DNA of 64,000 nucleotides from Planctomycetia bacterium (GCA_005790605.1 SXUI01000058.1:27975-91974); one strand, 5' to 3'; numbered from the stretch's first letter, positions 45,214-54,058 are shown. The notes: a model not told the origin generated them from the sequence alone. Program-made: numbers and translations.

Positions 45214-46985
45214 TTCGATCGGTCAATCAGTTTACTGCCCTGCTCCTCAGTGACGTGCATTCCTGGTGGCGGAATCATGCGGCCATCAGGCGCAACGCGG
45301 AGTTGGCCGGTCGCAAGTTGCGCGCCCAAGATTGCTTCTTGGATCTCTCGTTTCGCACTCGCGAGTTGATCCTGTGCGCGGCGGAGCGCATCCACGGCCT
45401 CGGTGCGATCGCGTGCGGTCGCACGATCAGGAGCTGCATCAATCGCTGCTTGGCGGTTGTTCGCGGCGGCCACATTGCGCTCTTGCACCGCAAGTGAGAA
45501 CTGCGCGCGATCGAGCCGTCGGATTGCCGCGCGAACTTCGACCGCAGCCTCGTCGCGCGCTTGCTGGAGTTGTCGCTTGGACTGTTCAAGCAGGATCTGT
45601 GCTTGACGAAGCTGAAGGTCCTCTCGCACCCGATCGAGAGGCGCGGAGTATGTGAGCGTTGCGGCAAGGAAGTCATCACCGGACGCGAACTGCATGCCGC
45701 CGTAGGCTCCAGAGGAATCGGTGGGAAGGGTGTTGACGACCGACAGCGTGAGGTCGCCAAGTAACGCGTTGCGCGCGACATCAACGCGCCGCGCGAAATC
45801 ATCCGCCTCATCCGCAAGGTTTTGAAGATCGAGTCGATATCGAAACGCGAGCGCGATCGAGTTGCGCAGGTCTGTGACAGGCACGGGAAACGCGAAGAGC
45901 ACGGGGTCAATTCGGATCGCCGACTCTTCGGGGAGCCCGATGCGAACCTTGAATCGATCGAGCTGCAGCCGATACGACTCTTGCAGACTGCTCAATCGAT
46001 CGAGTGCGAAGAGCGTGTTCTGAATCGCGAGATCCGCTTGGAACGGCTCCGTGCGACCCGCAGCGACGAGGGCCTTGGTGCGGTCTTCAACGCCTTGACT
46101 GCGTTCCACCTGTCGCTCAGCGTTGGCGATCTGTTGGAGTTGAAGCACAAGGCCGAGATAGTTCGTCGCGAGTTCGAAGTAGAAGTCTCTGCGGAAGGTC
46201 TCGAAGTTGCGCGCCGCGTACACCAGGTTGCGTCGCGCTTGAATGAGTGGTTCAAGTGCAACATCACCAAATCCCCGTTGCAGTGGGATTGTCGCTTCGA
46301 GCACGATGTCAGCGGACTGCTGATCTCCGGCGATCGCGTTGTCGAGTTGCTGCGTCGCATCCACGACGAATGCCGCAGAGACATCGCCGCCGAAGGGAAG
46401 CTGCTGAGAGATGGTCGTTGCGTTCAGCAGGTTGAGGGTGCTTGTGAAGCGACCGTCGTTTCCATCCGCGATGATGCCCGCAGTGCTCACATTCGTCGGC
46501 AGTGGCGCCCATCGGTGCTCTTCGATAAGAAGACGAATCGCCGTGATGAGGTAACTCTCCTGGGCTAAGAGGTACTCCTCGGAGTGTTCGAGTGCGTACG
46601 CGATGGACTCATCAAAGTTGACGAGCGTCGCGTCGGCCGAACCCGCCATGAGTTGCTCAAATCGCTCAGCGATGCTCTTGGCATCGTTCATCGCTTTGTC
46701 GACGGCTTTGAACTCAAGTTCATCCGCGCGCGGATTGACGGTCGCTGGACGATCCGCGTTCTTATCCCATGTTGGGAAGTACGAACCTGCTGCGTAGCGC
46801 GATCCATCCGCAACCGGCGCGACTGCATCACCGCCAATGGCTTCCGCGCTCTCGCGGAGCTTCTGATTCGTTGACTCGTCGATCTGGCGCAGTCCCATCT
46901 CGCATCCAGGAAGCGTCAGGAGATTCGCAACGCAACCGAGTGCGACAAGGGTGCTAGTTTGAGTTGAACGCAGAGGTCGCGACAT
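45210..46985 (-). CDS. TolC-family outer-membrane efflux protein
   Basis: 591 residues from ATG 46985. Signal sequence with lipobox LTLPGC (Cys28). The body has the paired helical repeats of the TolC/OEP family, such as LFALDRLSSLQESYRLQLDRF and the second-repeat ILLEQSKRQLQQARDEAAVE, and the AIRRLDRAQFSLAVQERN helix. It forms the outer-membrane channel of a tripartite exporter. Coupled to the adaptor gene downstream (GTGA). Export substrate is unknown. Confidence 0.88.
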   Translation of the reverse strand: MSRPLRSTQTSTLVALGCVANLLTLPGCEMGLRQIDESTNQKLRESAEAIGGDAVAPVADGSRYAAGSYFPTWDKNADRPATVNPRADELEFKAVDKAMNDAKSIAERFEQLMAGSADATLVNFDESIAYALEHSEEYLLAQESYLITAIRLLIEEHRWAPLPTNVSTAGIIADGNDGRFTSTLNLLNATTISQQLPFGGDVSAAFVVDATQQLDNAIAGDQQSADIVLEATIPLQRGFGDVALEPLIQARRNLVYAARNFETFRRDFYFELATNYLGLVLQLQQIANAERQVERSQGVEDRTKALVAAGRTEPFQADLAIQNTLFALDRLSSLQESYRLQLDRFKVRIGLPEESAIRIDPVLFAFPVPVTDLRNSIALAFRYRLDLQNLADEADDFARRVDVARNALLGDLTLSVVNTLPTDSSGAYGGMQFASGDDFLAATLTYSAPLDRVREDLQLRQAQILLEQSKRQLQQARDEAAVEVRAAIRRLDRAQFSLAVQERNVAAANNRQAAIDAAPDRATARDRTEAVDALRRAQDQLASAKREIQEAILGAQLATGQLRVAPDGRMIPPPGMHVTEEQGSKLIDRSK

Positions 46986-47067
46986 GCTGGAGGGGGAGCG
47001 GTTCTACCGTAGAACCGCGTGGCGGTTCGCGGTTTGTGGAGATCCTCTCAGCCCCAACGCGCGTTGG

Positions 47068-47955
47068 TCAAATCGCGGACGGGTGCCAGACTGTCTTGAT
47101 TTCGACGAGCCGCTCCGCGAGGAAGGGAGAGTGCAGCGCCGCGTTATCAGCAAGGTCCATGTTGCGATCGAGAATTGTCACGCGTTTCATGTTCTCTGCC
47201 GCACCGAGTTCGAGTGCGCGGGCATCAGCGGCGGACACTCCCGCCGCGATACATGCGTGGATGTCGCGATGCGACGCGAGGACCGGAATCAGCTCTCCGA
47301 CTCGGCCTGTGAGGACATTCACGACACCAGCAGGGAAGTCGCTTGTCGCCAGCGCTTCGCCGATCGTTGCAGCGATGAAAGGGTTGCGACCACCAGCACA
47401 AAGCACGACGGCATTGCCGACCGCGAGCGCAGGAAGCATCACCGTCAGTAGGCCGAGCAGCGGGCTCTTCTCGGGAGCGATCGCGACAACCACGCCGATC
47501 GCTTCCGGTGTTGAGTACACGACATAAGGCCCGGCGACTGGTTGTTTTCCGCCGAGCACGGTTTCGATCTTGTCAGCCCAACCCGCCCACGCAACGCACC
47601 GATCAATCGAGAGCGCAACTTCTTTGCGTGCATCAGCGCGCGAGACCTCGCCCGTTGCACACAGAAGGGAGATGCATTCTGCCTCGCGAGCTTGGATCAT
47701 CTCGGCAAGCCGATAGAGAACTTGCCCTCGGTTGTACGCGGTCGCGCTCGCCCACTTCCGTTGGACCGCAAGCGCCGATTCCACGGCATCTCGCAAGTCT
47801 TTACGACTCGCGTGTGAAACGTGCGCGAGCACGCGACCACTCACATGCTTGACTGGCAATGAACGACCGGACTCGCTGCGGGGAAACGCGCCGCCAATGA
47901 ACAACTTGTAGGTCTTGATGATGCTTGGCGGGGCTGGGGTTGCTTTCCTTCGCAT
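47068..47955 (-). CDS. half-length aldehyde dehydrogenase-like protein without catalytic Cys
   Basis: 295 residues, about 60% of a normal aldehyde dehydrogenase. It covers the NAD-binding part: KLFIGGAFPRSESGRS at the N-terminus, VVVAIAPEKSPLL and FPAGVVNVLTGR. It ends before the position of the catalytic Cys, and the usual LELGGKxP stretch reads LELGAAENMKR. No frameshift or remnant of the missing half follows, since the stop is followed by the TolC gene after about 80 nt. It lies 23 nt after the complete enzyme gene, so it probably acts as a partner subunit, as in the ALDH16 two-domain arrangement. That role is inference. Confidence 0.85.
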   Translation of the reverse strand: MRRKATPAPPSIIKTYKLFIGGAFPRSESGRSLPVKHVSGRVLAHVSHASRKDLRDAVESALAVQRKWASATAYNRGQVLYRLAEMIQAREAECISLLCATGEVSRADARKEVALSIDRCVAWAGWADKIETVLGGKQPVAGPYVVYSTPEAIGVVVAIAPEKSPLLGLLTVMLPALAVGNAVVLCAGGRNPFIAATIGEALATSDFPAGVVNVLTGRVGELIPVLASHRDIHACIAAGVSAADARALELGAAENMKRVTILDRNMDLADNAALHSPFLAERLVEIKTVWHPSAI

Positions 47956-47978
47956 AAGGGAGAACTCACAATCCGCAG

Positions 47979-49418
47979 TCAGCGACCATCCACTTTCAGA
48001 TACGCACGAAGCCCCTGTCGACCGCCCTCACGACCGAATCCGCTCTCACGGAATCCGCCAAAGGGGGCGCTTGGATCGAATCGGTTGAAGGTGTTGAGCC
48101 AAACCACACCCGCCTTCAGCCGCGCCGCCATTTCTAGTGCTTTCGCGCCTTTCTCAGTCCAAACTCCCGCACTCAATCCGTAGTTCGTGTTGTTCGCGCG
48201 CGCGACCGCCTCATCAGGCGTGCGGAAACTCATCACACTGAGCACCGGACCAAAGATCTCTTCACGGGCAATCGTGTGAGACGGTTGCACATCGGTGAAG
48301 AGACAGGGGCGGCAGAAGTACCCCTTCGATGGAAGTGTGCCTGCGTACTCATAAGGCGTCGCGCCTTCAGCGGTGCCGAGCCGGATGTAGTGTTGAATGC
48401 GATCGAGCTGTTCTTTCGAGTTGATCGCGCCGACATCAGTGTTCTTGTCCATCGGATCGCCGACACGCAGTGTTTGCATGCGTGCCTTCAGGCGACTAAT
48501 GAATGTGTCGAGAATCCGTTCTTCAACGAAGAGTCGACTTCCGGCGCAGCAGACTTCGCCTTGGTTGAACCAGATCCCAGACACAACGCCCTCGACAGCC
48601 TGATCGATGGCAGCATCCGCGAAGATGATGTGTGGACTCTTTCCACCGAGTTCGAGCGTCAGTTTTCGTCCAGTGCCAGCAACTGTTGTTGCGATTGCCT
48701 TGCCGACCTCAGTCGATCCGGTGAACGCGACCTTGTCGAGACTCTTGTGAGCGACGAGCGCCTTTCCTGCTTCCGGGCCACCGGTGACGATGTTCACGAC
48801 GCCCGCTGGAAGTTCGCACTCTTGAAAAATCTCAGCGAGGCGCAGGGCAGTGAGCGGCGTTGTCTCCGCTGGTTTTAGTACGACTGTGTTTCCACACGCG
48901 AGCGCAGGCGCGATCTTCCACGCTGCCATGAGGAGCGGGAAGTTCCATGGGATGACTTGCCCACACACGCCGACGGGTTCGATCTTGGCGCCTGGAAACG
49001 CATACGCAAGCTTGTCGCACCAACCGGCGTGGTGGAAGAAGTGGTGCGCGGCCAGCGGCACATCATCATCCCGACTCTCCTTGATGGGCTTGCCGCAGTC
49101 GAGCGTTTCAAGGACAGCGAGTTCGCGTGCTCGCTCTTGAATTCGACGAGCAACACGAAAGAGGAGTTTCGCGCGCTCGCTTGCTTTTAGCTTCGCCCAA
49201 GGCTTCAGGGCTTTGCGCGCGGATGCAACCGCGAGATCCACATCCTTGGCATTGGCTTCAGCAACTTCAGCGAGCACCGTCTCGGTGGCAGGGTTTGAAG
49301 TCGGGCGATACTTGGAGGACTTTGGTGCGACGAACTGTCCGCCGATAAAGAGACCGTTGCGCGGTGCGATCTCTACGGGAACCGTCTCTGGCGCGGGTGC
49401 GTACTCAAAGTCTGCCAC
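47979..49418 (-). CDS. aldehyde dehydrogenase, full length
   Basis: 479 residues from GTG 49418. NAD-linked oxidation of an aldehyde to an acid. Motifs: VIPWNFPLLMAAWKIAPAL, FTGSTEVGKAI for NAD, LELGGKSPHIIF with the general-base Glu, and NQGEVCCAGSR with the catalytic Cys (first Cys of the pair). The pairing with a half-length homologue and the nearby deoC suggests a role after aldol cleavage of a deoxyribose-type sugar, giving acetaldehyde or glyceraldehyde 3-phosphate. Substrate is not proven by the sequence. Confidence 0.92.
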   Translation of the reverse strand: MADFEYAPAPETVPVEIAPRNGLFIGGQFVAPKSSKYRPTSNPATETVLAEVAEANAKDVDLAVASARKALKPWAKLKASERAKLLFRVARRIQERARELAVLETLDCGKPIKESRDDDVPLAAHHFFHHAGWCDKLAYAFPGAKIEPVGVCGQVIPWNFPLLMAAWKIAPALACGNTVVLKPAETTPLTALRLAEIFQECELPAGVVNIVTGGPEAGKALVAHKSLDKVAFTGSTEVGKAIATTVAGTGRKLTLELGGKSPHIIFADAAIDQAVEGVVSGIWFNQGEVCCAGSRLFVEERILDTFISRLKARMQTLRVGDPMDKNTDVGAINSKEQLDRIQHYIRLGTAEGATPYEYAGTLPSKGYFCRPCLFTDVQPSHTIAREEIFGPVLSVMSFRTPDEAVARANNTNYGLSAGVWTEKGAKALEMAARLKAGVVWLNTFNRFDPSAPFGGFRESGFGREGGRQGLRAYLKVDGR

Positions 49419-49483
49419 AGCGGGAACTTTACGCGAGACCGGCTGATTCCGCCGCGCGGGGTCGCGGGTACCTTGCGCTTCTC

Positions 49484-50158
49484 ATGCCTCCTTCGAAGAT
49501 CCTTGTCATTGATGTTGGTGGAACCCACGCAAAGTTCCTTCTCACTGGGTGGAAGGAAAAACGCGAAGCGGACAGTGGCGCGAGCTACACGCCGACGATG
49601 TTGCTCGCCGACATGCAGCGATTGCTCGCGGGCGAAGCGTACGACGCCGTCACGATTGGGCTGCCCATTCCAATGAAGCACGGACGGGGTCTCTGCGAGC
49701 CGGTGAACCTTGGACCTGGTTGGCAGGCGTTTGACTTTGCGGCGGCATTCGGAAAGCCAACCAAGGTCTTGAATGACGCGGCTATGCAAGCGATCGGTGG
49801 GTACACAAGTGGTCGCGTGCTCTTCCTCGGACTCGGCACAGGCCTAGGTTCTTGTTTGATCGATGAGCGGCATGTGCTACCGCTCGAACTTGCACACCTC
49901 CCCTACAAGAAGCGGAAGTCCTTCGAGGAGTATGTTGGCGTGCGCGCGAAAGAAAAACTTGGAAAGAAGAAATGGCGCGACGAGGTGGCTGCAGTGATTG
50001 GCATCCTGCAGCGCGCGATTCTTCCTGATTGCACAGTGCTTGGAGGCGGGAACTCCAAAGATCTCCGCGAGCTTCCAGCTGGCTGTGTGTTGGGTGACAA
50101 CGCGAACGCTTTCAAGGGCGGTTTCGCGGTGTGGCAAGAAACCTGGACTGGAATCTAG
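49484..50158 (+). CDS. ROK-type sugar kinase, polyphosphate glucokinase-like
   Basis: 224 residues from ATG 49484. The ATPase core shows IDVGGTHAKF (phosphate 1), LNDAAMQAIGGY (sugar region), LGLGTGLGSCLI (phosphate 2) and VLGGGNSKDL. The LELAHLPYKKRKSFEEYVG segment parallels the ELGH...EQY part of polyphosphate glucokinases. No ROK zinc motif (CxCGxxGC), consistent with that group. It phosphorylates a hexose, probably glucose, with ATP or polyphosphate. It is on the opposite strand to the aldehyde dehydrogenase genes. Confidence 0.78.
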   Translation: MPPSKILVIDVGGTHAKFLLTGWKEKREADSGASYTPTMLLADMQRLLAGEAYDAVTIGLPIPMKHGRGLCEPVNLGPGWQAFDFAAAFGKPTKVLNDAAMQAIGGYTSGRVLFLGLGTGLGSCLIDERHVLPLELAHLPYKKRKSFEEYVGVRAKEKLGKKKWRDEVAAVIGILQRAILPDCTVLGGGNSKDLRELPAGCVLGDNANAFKGGFAVWQETWTGI

Positions 50159-50160
50159 TT

Positions 50161-51198
50161 TCAATCGCCGCGCGACGAAGCGCTTGTTTTCACGGCGGGC
50201 GTGGTCATCGCGGTGAGCTGGCGCAGCACATAGGTCATGCGTTTGCGCTTGTGCGGCTCTTCCTCAAGGCAATCGAGGAGCAAGTCGGAGAGCTCCTGCG
50301 GAATCGTTGCGTCGAGTTTCATCGGTGCACCAGCGCCCGCCACAAAGGAAGGGTCCACTCGGCTCTTCGTACCATCGGTGTTCTTCGCGGCTTGTGGCGC
50401 GTAGCGTCGCAAGAGCACCCAGAACATCGTGGCACCAAAGTTGAAAACATCGGTCTGCTCGGTAATCGCTTCGCGTGCCGTCTGCTCGGGAGCGATGAAT
50501 CCAGGCGACCCTTGCACTCGCTCTTTGACTGTTCCGCTCTTGCACGCTTGACCGAGATCGATCAACTTCACATGCTTCGACTCGTCGTACAGAATGTTGA
50601 GCGGCTTCATGTCCGCGTGCACAAAGCCCCGCTCATGCATGTGCACGAGCGCGCTCGCGACTTGCTTGAAAATGGAGAGGCACTCAGACAGTGGTGGCTT
50701 GGGAATCGTCGCGAGATCCTCGGCGTCGACATACTCCATCACCAATCCCAACTCACGCGCGTTGCGGTTGAGGAGTGAGTCTTTGCAGAGCTTGACCATC
50801 GCTCGGATCGCCGGATGGGAGAGCTTCGAACCAATCTCCCACTCCTGTCGAACTTGGTCGAGGAATCGTTCTTCCTTCTCGCCATTCGCGATGACATGCT
50901 TGAGGGCATAGATCGTGCGGGTCTTCTGATCACGGACCACCCAAATCCGACTCGACGCTCCATCGCCGACAAATCGTTGCACGCGATAATCCCAAAGCAA
51001 TTTGCTTCGGTAATCACGCTGTTGCGCAGCGCATTCGCCCACGGGAAGTGGGGGAAGGCTCACAGCTGAGAATCCAAACGAGTCACCATCGACGCATTTC
51101 CAAGGCCAGGTTTGTGCAGCCGGCGCGTCATGGAAGTTCCATGCACAAACGGCATAAGGAGAAGTGACCCCTGCGCTGAGCAGGGGGGTTGCAAGCAT
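50161..51198 (-). CDS. Ser/Thr protein kinase, HAD/DLG variant, paralogue of 41889-42776
   Basis: 345 residues. The kinase domain starts near residue 68 (VQRFVGDGASSRIWVVRD glycine loop). Catalytic loop GFVHADMKPLNIL and metal loop LIDLGQAC match those of the paralogue. Both share PGFIAPEQ and the FNFGATM helix. The HRD Arg is Ala. The first 60 residues are Cys/Trp-containing and unrecognised; no other ATG precedes the core, so the start at 51198 is likely but unproven. It follows deoC by 59 nt. Substrate unknown. Confidence 0.85.
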   Translation of the reverse strand: MLATPLLSAGVTSPYAVCAWNFHDAPAAQTWPWKCVDGDSFGFSAVSLPPLPVGECAAQQRDYRSKLLWDYRVQRFVGDGASSRIWVVRDQKTRTIYALKHVIANGEKEERFLDQVRQEWEIGSKLSHPAIRAMVKLCKDSLLNRNARELGLVMEYVDAEDLATIPKPPLSECLSIFKQVASALVHMHERGFVHADMKPLNILYDESKHVKLIDLGQACKSGTVKERVQGSPGFIAPEQTAREAITEQTDVFNFGATMFWVLLRRYAPQAAKNTDGTKSRVDPSFVAGAGAPMKLDATIPQELSDLLLDCLEEEPHKRKRMTYVLRQLTAMTTPAVKTSASSRGD

Positions 51199-51257
51199 AC
51201 CAAACGCCCGAATGGGCGCGATATTGCGGTGAGGAAACTCGATTGGCGGCGGGGCGA

Positions 51258-52223
51258 CTACGCGTCGGAGAAATCATCGCGGGCGGGGTACTTCCCGCCT
51301 TGAAGCCAAACAAGTTGGCGGAGGAAATCGTTCAAGAGGGTCGACGCGCCGAATCGGAAGAGTGTGGGATTCATCCACGCTTCGCCGAGCGTTTCGTGGA
51401 CCATCACGAGTTGCGCGATCGCAGCTTTCGAGGTCCGAATTCCGCCGGCAGGCTTCATCCCAATCCGGACACCGTGTGTGAGGAATGCTTCGCGAATTGC
51501 CTCGAGCATCACGAGTACGACAGGATTCGTCGCCGCAGGGGTAACCTTTCCCGTCGAGGTTTTGATGAAAATCTCGCCTGCTTCGAGTTGGTGATCGCGA
51601 CTCGCCGCGAGGCTTGCCTCAATGACGAGATCGCTCGCGGTGCGTACGGCATCAAGTGTTTCTAACTCGCCGGTTTCGAGAATGATCTTGAGGTGCGCGT
51701 GTTCGCAGGCGCGTTTCACAAGGTACACCTCGTCCGCGACACGGCGGAAGTCGCCGCTCAGGAACGCGCCTCGTGAGATGACCATGTCGATCTCGTCGGC
51801 GCCCGCTTCCACAGCTCGACGAACATCGTCGAGCCGCACTTCGAGCGGGAACTGTCCGCTTGGGAACGCGGTCGCGACGGAGGCGACTTTGACTGTGCTA
51901 CCGCGGAGCGCTTGCACGGCGGTGGCAACGAGTGAGGGATAGACGCACACTGCGGCGACCGAGGGGACGGCGGGTTCGAATCCCGGAAGTGGGTTCATCG
52001 CCTTTCGGCAGAGCGCGCGGACTTTTTCAGGAGAGTCCTTTCCTTCGAGCGTCGTGAGATCGACCATCGAAATGCCGAGCCGAAGGAGCTTCTCCTTGGA
52101 ACTCTTCTTGATGGATCGTTTGGTGAAACTCGCTGCGCGACGCTGCGCCATGACGGTGTCGACAGTCCGTTCTGGCGGAAGGTCGAAGTGCGGAACAAAG
52201 AGTGCGGCTTGAGCCTGCGACAC
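51258..52223 (-). CDS. deoC: deoxyribose-phosphate aldolase, animal DERA-like type
   Basis: 321 residues from GTG 52223, preceded by GGGGAGG at 9 nt, which decides against TTG 52232. It splits 2-deoxyribose 5-phosphate into acetaldehyde and glyceraldehyde 3-phosphate. Schiff-base Lys221 lies in IFIKTSTGKV and the second Lys257 in GMKPAGGIRT. The RRAASFTKRSIKKSSKEK to MVDLTTLEGKDS stretch before the barrel matches the human-type enzyme rather than E. coli DeoC, which is about 60 residues shorter. Fits a pathway with the aldehyde dehydrogenases at 47068-49418. Confidence 0.93.
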   Translation of the reverse strand: MSQAQAALFVPHFDLPPERTVDTVMAQRRAASFTKRSIKKSSKEKLLRLGISMVDLTTLEGKDSPEKVRALCRKAMNPLPGFEPAVPSVAAVCVYPSLVATAVQALRGSTVKVASVATAFPSGQFPLEVRLDDVRRAVEAGADEIDMVISRGAFLSGDFRRVADEVYLVKRACEHAHLKIILETGELETLDAVRTASDLVIEASLAASRDHQLEAGEIFIKTSTGKVTPAATNPVVLVMLEAIREAFLTHGVRIGMKPAGGIRTSKAAIAQLVMVHETLGEAWMNPTLFRFGASTLLNDFLRQLVWLQGGKYPARDDFSDA

Positions 52224-52228
52224 AGACC

Positions 52229-52534
52229 TCAACCTCCCCGCGCTGCGCGGAACAGCGCGGGAAGACTCTGCCCTCCGCGCAGTTGCACGCGACGATCATT
52301 CGCGGTCTCAATGGAGTAGACAAAGAGCATTTCTGCGTAATTGTCGACAACGACGACGATCTCGTACGGTCGGGCTTCGCCACCTTCGCCTGTGCTTGCG
52401 CCAAGCACGGTGAACCCTCCAATGCTGGGCGCGATGGGTTCCGCAAATGCCGTGCGCGCGCGACCTGCTTCTACAAGTGCAGTCGCGACGATCGCGAAGA
52501 ACGAAATCCAGAGGAGTGTTGAGGTGCGTCGCAT
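52229..52534 (-). CDS. small secreted hypothetical protein
   Basis: 101 residues. Signal peptide ending near RTAFAEP, then a compact beta-rich part (YEIVVVVDNYAEMLFVYSIE). It resembles the next protein upstream (52552-52860): both have a hydrophobic leader and a (V/I)V(D/N)-x4-EM core, so they are probably paralogues. It is 5 nt before deoC and likely in the same operon. Function unknown. Confidence 0.7.
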   Translation of the reverse strand: MRRTSTLLWISFFAIVATALVEAGRARTAFAEPIAPSIGGFTVLGASTGEGGEARPYEIVVVVDNYAEMLFVYSIETANDRRVQLRGGQSLPALFRAARGG

Positions 52535-52551
52535 GTGAGTTTGTTTCGGAG

Positions 52552-52860
52552 TTAGTTCGAGCGAGGTCGAAGCAAGTCGTTCGCGTCGGTTCCGAGATTG
52601 CGATATCCGAATCCATCGACGCTGCGCTTCGCGTCATCCCAGCGAATCGCGACCATCTCCTGTGTCGTCTCGTTGACGATCCACACGAGGTCCGCTTCCG
52701 ATCCCTTTTGATGAATCGAGGTTGCGACATAGGTGCCGCGCGCTCGAGTTTGTGCGAAGGAGTCGGGCGTGAGCTCAACCCAACCGAGCAGGCCAAGCGC
52801 AAGCACATTCAAGGCGATGAGCGCGGTGAGGCCGCGAGATTTGCGTCGTGCGTTCCACAT
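52552..52860 (-). CDS. small membrane or secreted hypothetical protein
   Basis: 102 residues from ATG 52860 with GGAGG at a good distance upstream. An N-terminal hydrophobic segment (LTALIALNVLALGLLGW) precedes a small soluble part with VWIVNETTQEMVAIRWDD. Similar small proteins occur in Phycisphaerae; function unknown. Located 17 nt before the paralogous gene. Confidence 0.72.
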   Translation of the reverse strand: MWNARRKSRGLTALIALNVLALGLLGWVELTPDSFAQTRARGTYVATSIHQKGSEADLVWIVNETTQEMVAIRWDDAKRSVDGFGYRNLGTDANDLLRPRSN

Positions 52861-52884
52861 AGAAACCTCCACAGACGAGAGAGC

Positions 52885-53091
52885 TCAAAGATCGGTGTGT
52901 GATCGCTTGGATGGCCAAAGGCTCAGCGTCACGATGATTCCAAAGAGCAAGAACGCGATCCCGTATCCGAATACTGGACTGGTCTTTGGACTGTGATTTG
53001 GCTCTGGTGGCTTCGACAACTCTTGCGCGTAAAGCGTGGTCGCGGGCGCAAGAAGCACGGTAGCACCGAGCAAAATGGAGGGGCGCTTCAT
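52885..53091 (-). CDS. small membrane hypothetical protein
   Basis: 68 residues from ATG 53091. Signal peptide or first membrane segment (ILLGATVLLAPATTLYAQ), a short Pro-rich linker, and a second membrane segment (GYGIAFLLFGIIVTLSLW) ending in a basic tail. First of three small genes in tandem before deoC. Confidence 0.65.
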   Translation of the reverse strand: MKRPSILLGATVLLAPATTLYAQELSKPPEPNHSPKTSPVFGYGIAFLLFGIIVTLSLWPSKRSHTDL

Positions 53092-53119
53092 AGTGAAAGC
53101 ATAGTAGTGGTTCTTTCGC

Positions 53120-53935
53120 CTACAGCGGTTGCAGGACAATGCGACCACCGTCTTCCACGGGCCGCGCTATCGCGTGGCTTGGATCGTGATCAAGCGCGAT
53201 AATCCAGCGGTTCTCTAGGGCGCGTCGGAGCAAGCGCTCCTTGGTCAGCATGGTCTCGTAGCCAAGCATGTCGTAGCCGAGACTCGCGGCCGGGTGCGCA
53301 TGGTGGATTGTTGGGCAGGCGTCACCCAGAAAGAGCACCGACTCCCGATCGCCATCCACGAGAATGGACTGATGCCCCCAAGTGTGACCAGGGCTCGGAA
53401 TGAGCGTGATGCCATCGAGTGGCGAACACTCGCCCTCGTGCAACTCCAACTGTTCGACAATGGGATCGAGATGTGACCGGAAGTACGTCTTCGTCATCGT
53501 GCTCTTGTTCGCCAGCGCGTCTTCCCACTCTTGTCGTTGCACATGGATGCGAGCGTTTGGAAAAACGCTCTTGAGTTCCGAGTCCTCCAAGCGCGTCAAC
53601 CCAGCGGCATGATCGAAGTGCAAATGAGTAAGGATCACATGCGAGATTTGATCAGGCAAGACTCCGTGTTCTTTCAACGCACAAACCACTGTTCGTGATT
53701 CGAACTCGTACATCGCCCGCTCTTTCACGCTCCATTTGTCGCCATACCCAGCTTCAACGAGCACGAGGCCATTCGTTGAATGGATGAGGAGAGATCGTGT
53801 AGAGAGCAAGATACGATTGGAAGCGTCCGCTTCTAACCACTTTGACCACATAGTCTTAGGAACGAGGCCAAACATACCGCCGCCGTCGAGGCGAAACGAG
53901 CCCGTGCGAAGCCGAACGATGCGTGAAACGACCAT
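53120..53935 (-). CDS. MBL-fold hydrolase, lactonase/glyoxalase II-like
   Basis: 271 residues from ATG 53935. Dinuclear metal motif THLHFDHAAG (HxHxDH), further ligands SPGHTWGHQS (His), LFLGDACPT (Asp) and LDHDPSHA. Sequence and size resemble the N-acyl-homoserine lactonase-like branch of the family, but substrate cannot be inferred. No signal peptide. Divergent from the metzincin gene at 54059. Confidence 0.85.
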   Translation of the reverse strand: MVVSRIVRLRTGSFRLDGGGMFGLVPKTMWSKWLEADASNRILLSTRSLLIHSTNGLVLVEAGYGDKWSVKERAMYEFESRTVVCALKEHGVLPDQISHVILTHLHFDHAAGLTRLEDSELKSVFPNARIHVQRQEWEDALANKSTMTKTYFRSHLDPIVEQLELHEGECSPLDGITLIPSPGHTWGHQSILVDGDRESVLFLGDACPTIHHAHPAASLGYDMLGYETMLTKERLLRRALENRWIIALDHDPSHAIARPVEDGGRIVLQPL

Positions 53936-54058
53936 TGACTCCAATCTTAGGGTCTAGGGGCAAGTTTCTTATCACCGCTACTTCCGCCGAGAAAATTCGG
54001 TGGCAAGCTACGGTTGCGTGATCGTCCCACGCACTCGGCTTCCATGATGGGGTTCCCT

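Noticed and set aside
47068..47955. The half-length aldehyde dehydrogenase as a pseudogene
   Set aside because: The frame is intact, tightly spaced with its partner, has a normal stop and no decayed remainder, so a functional short protein is more likely.
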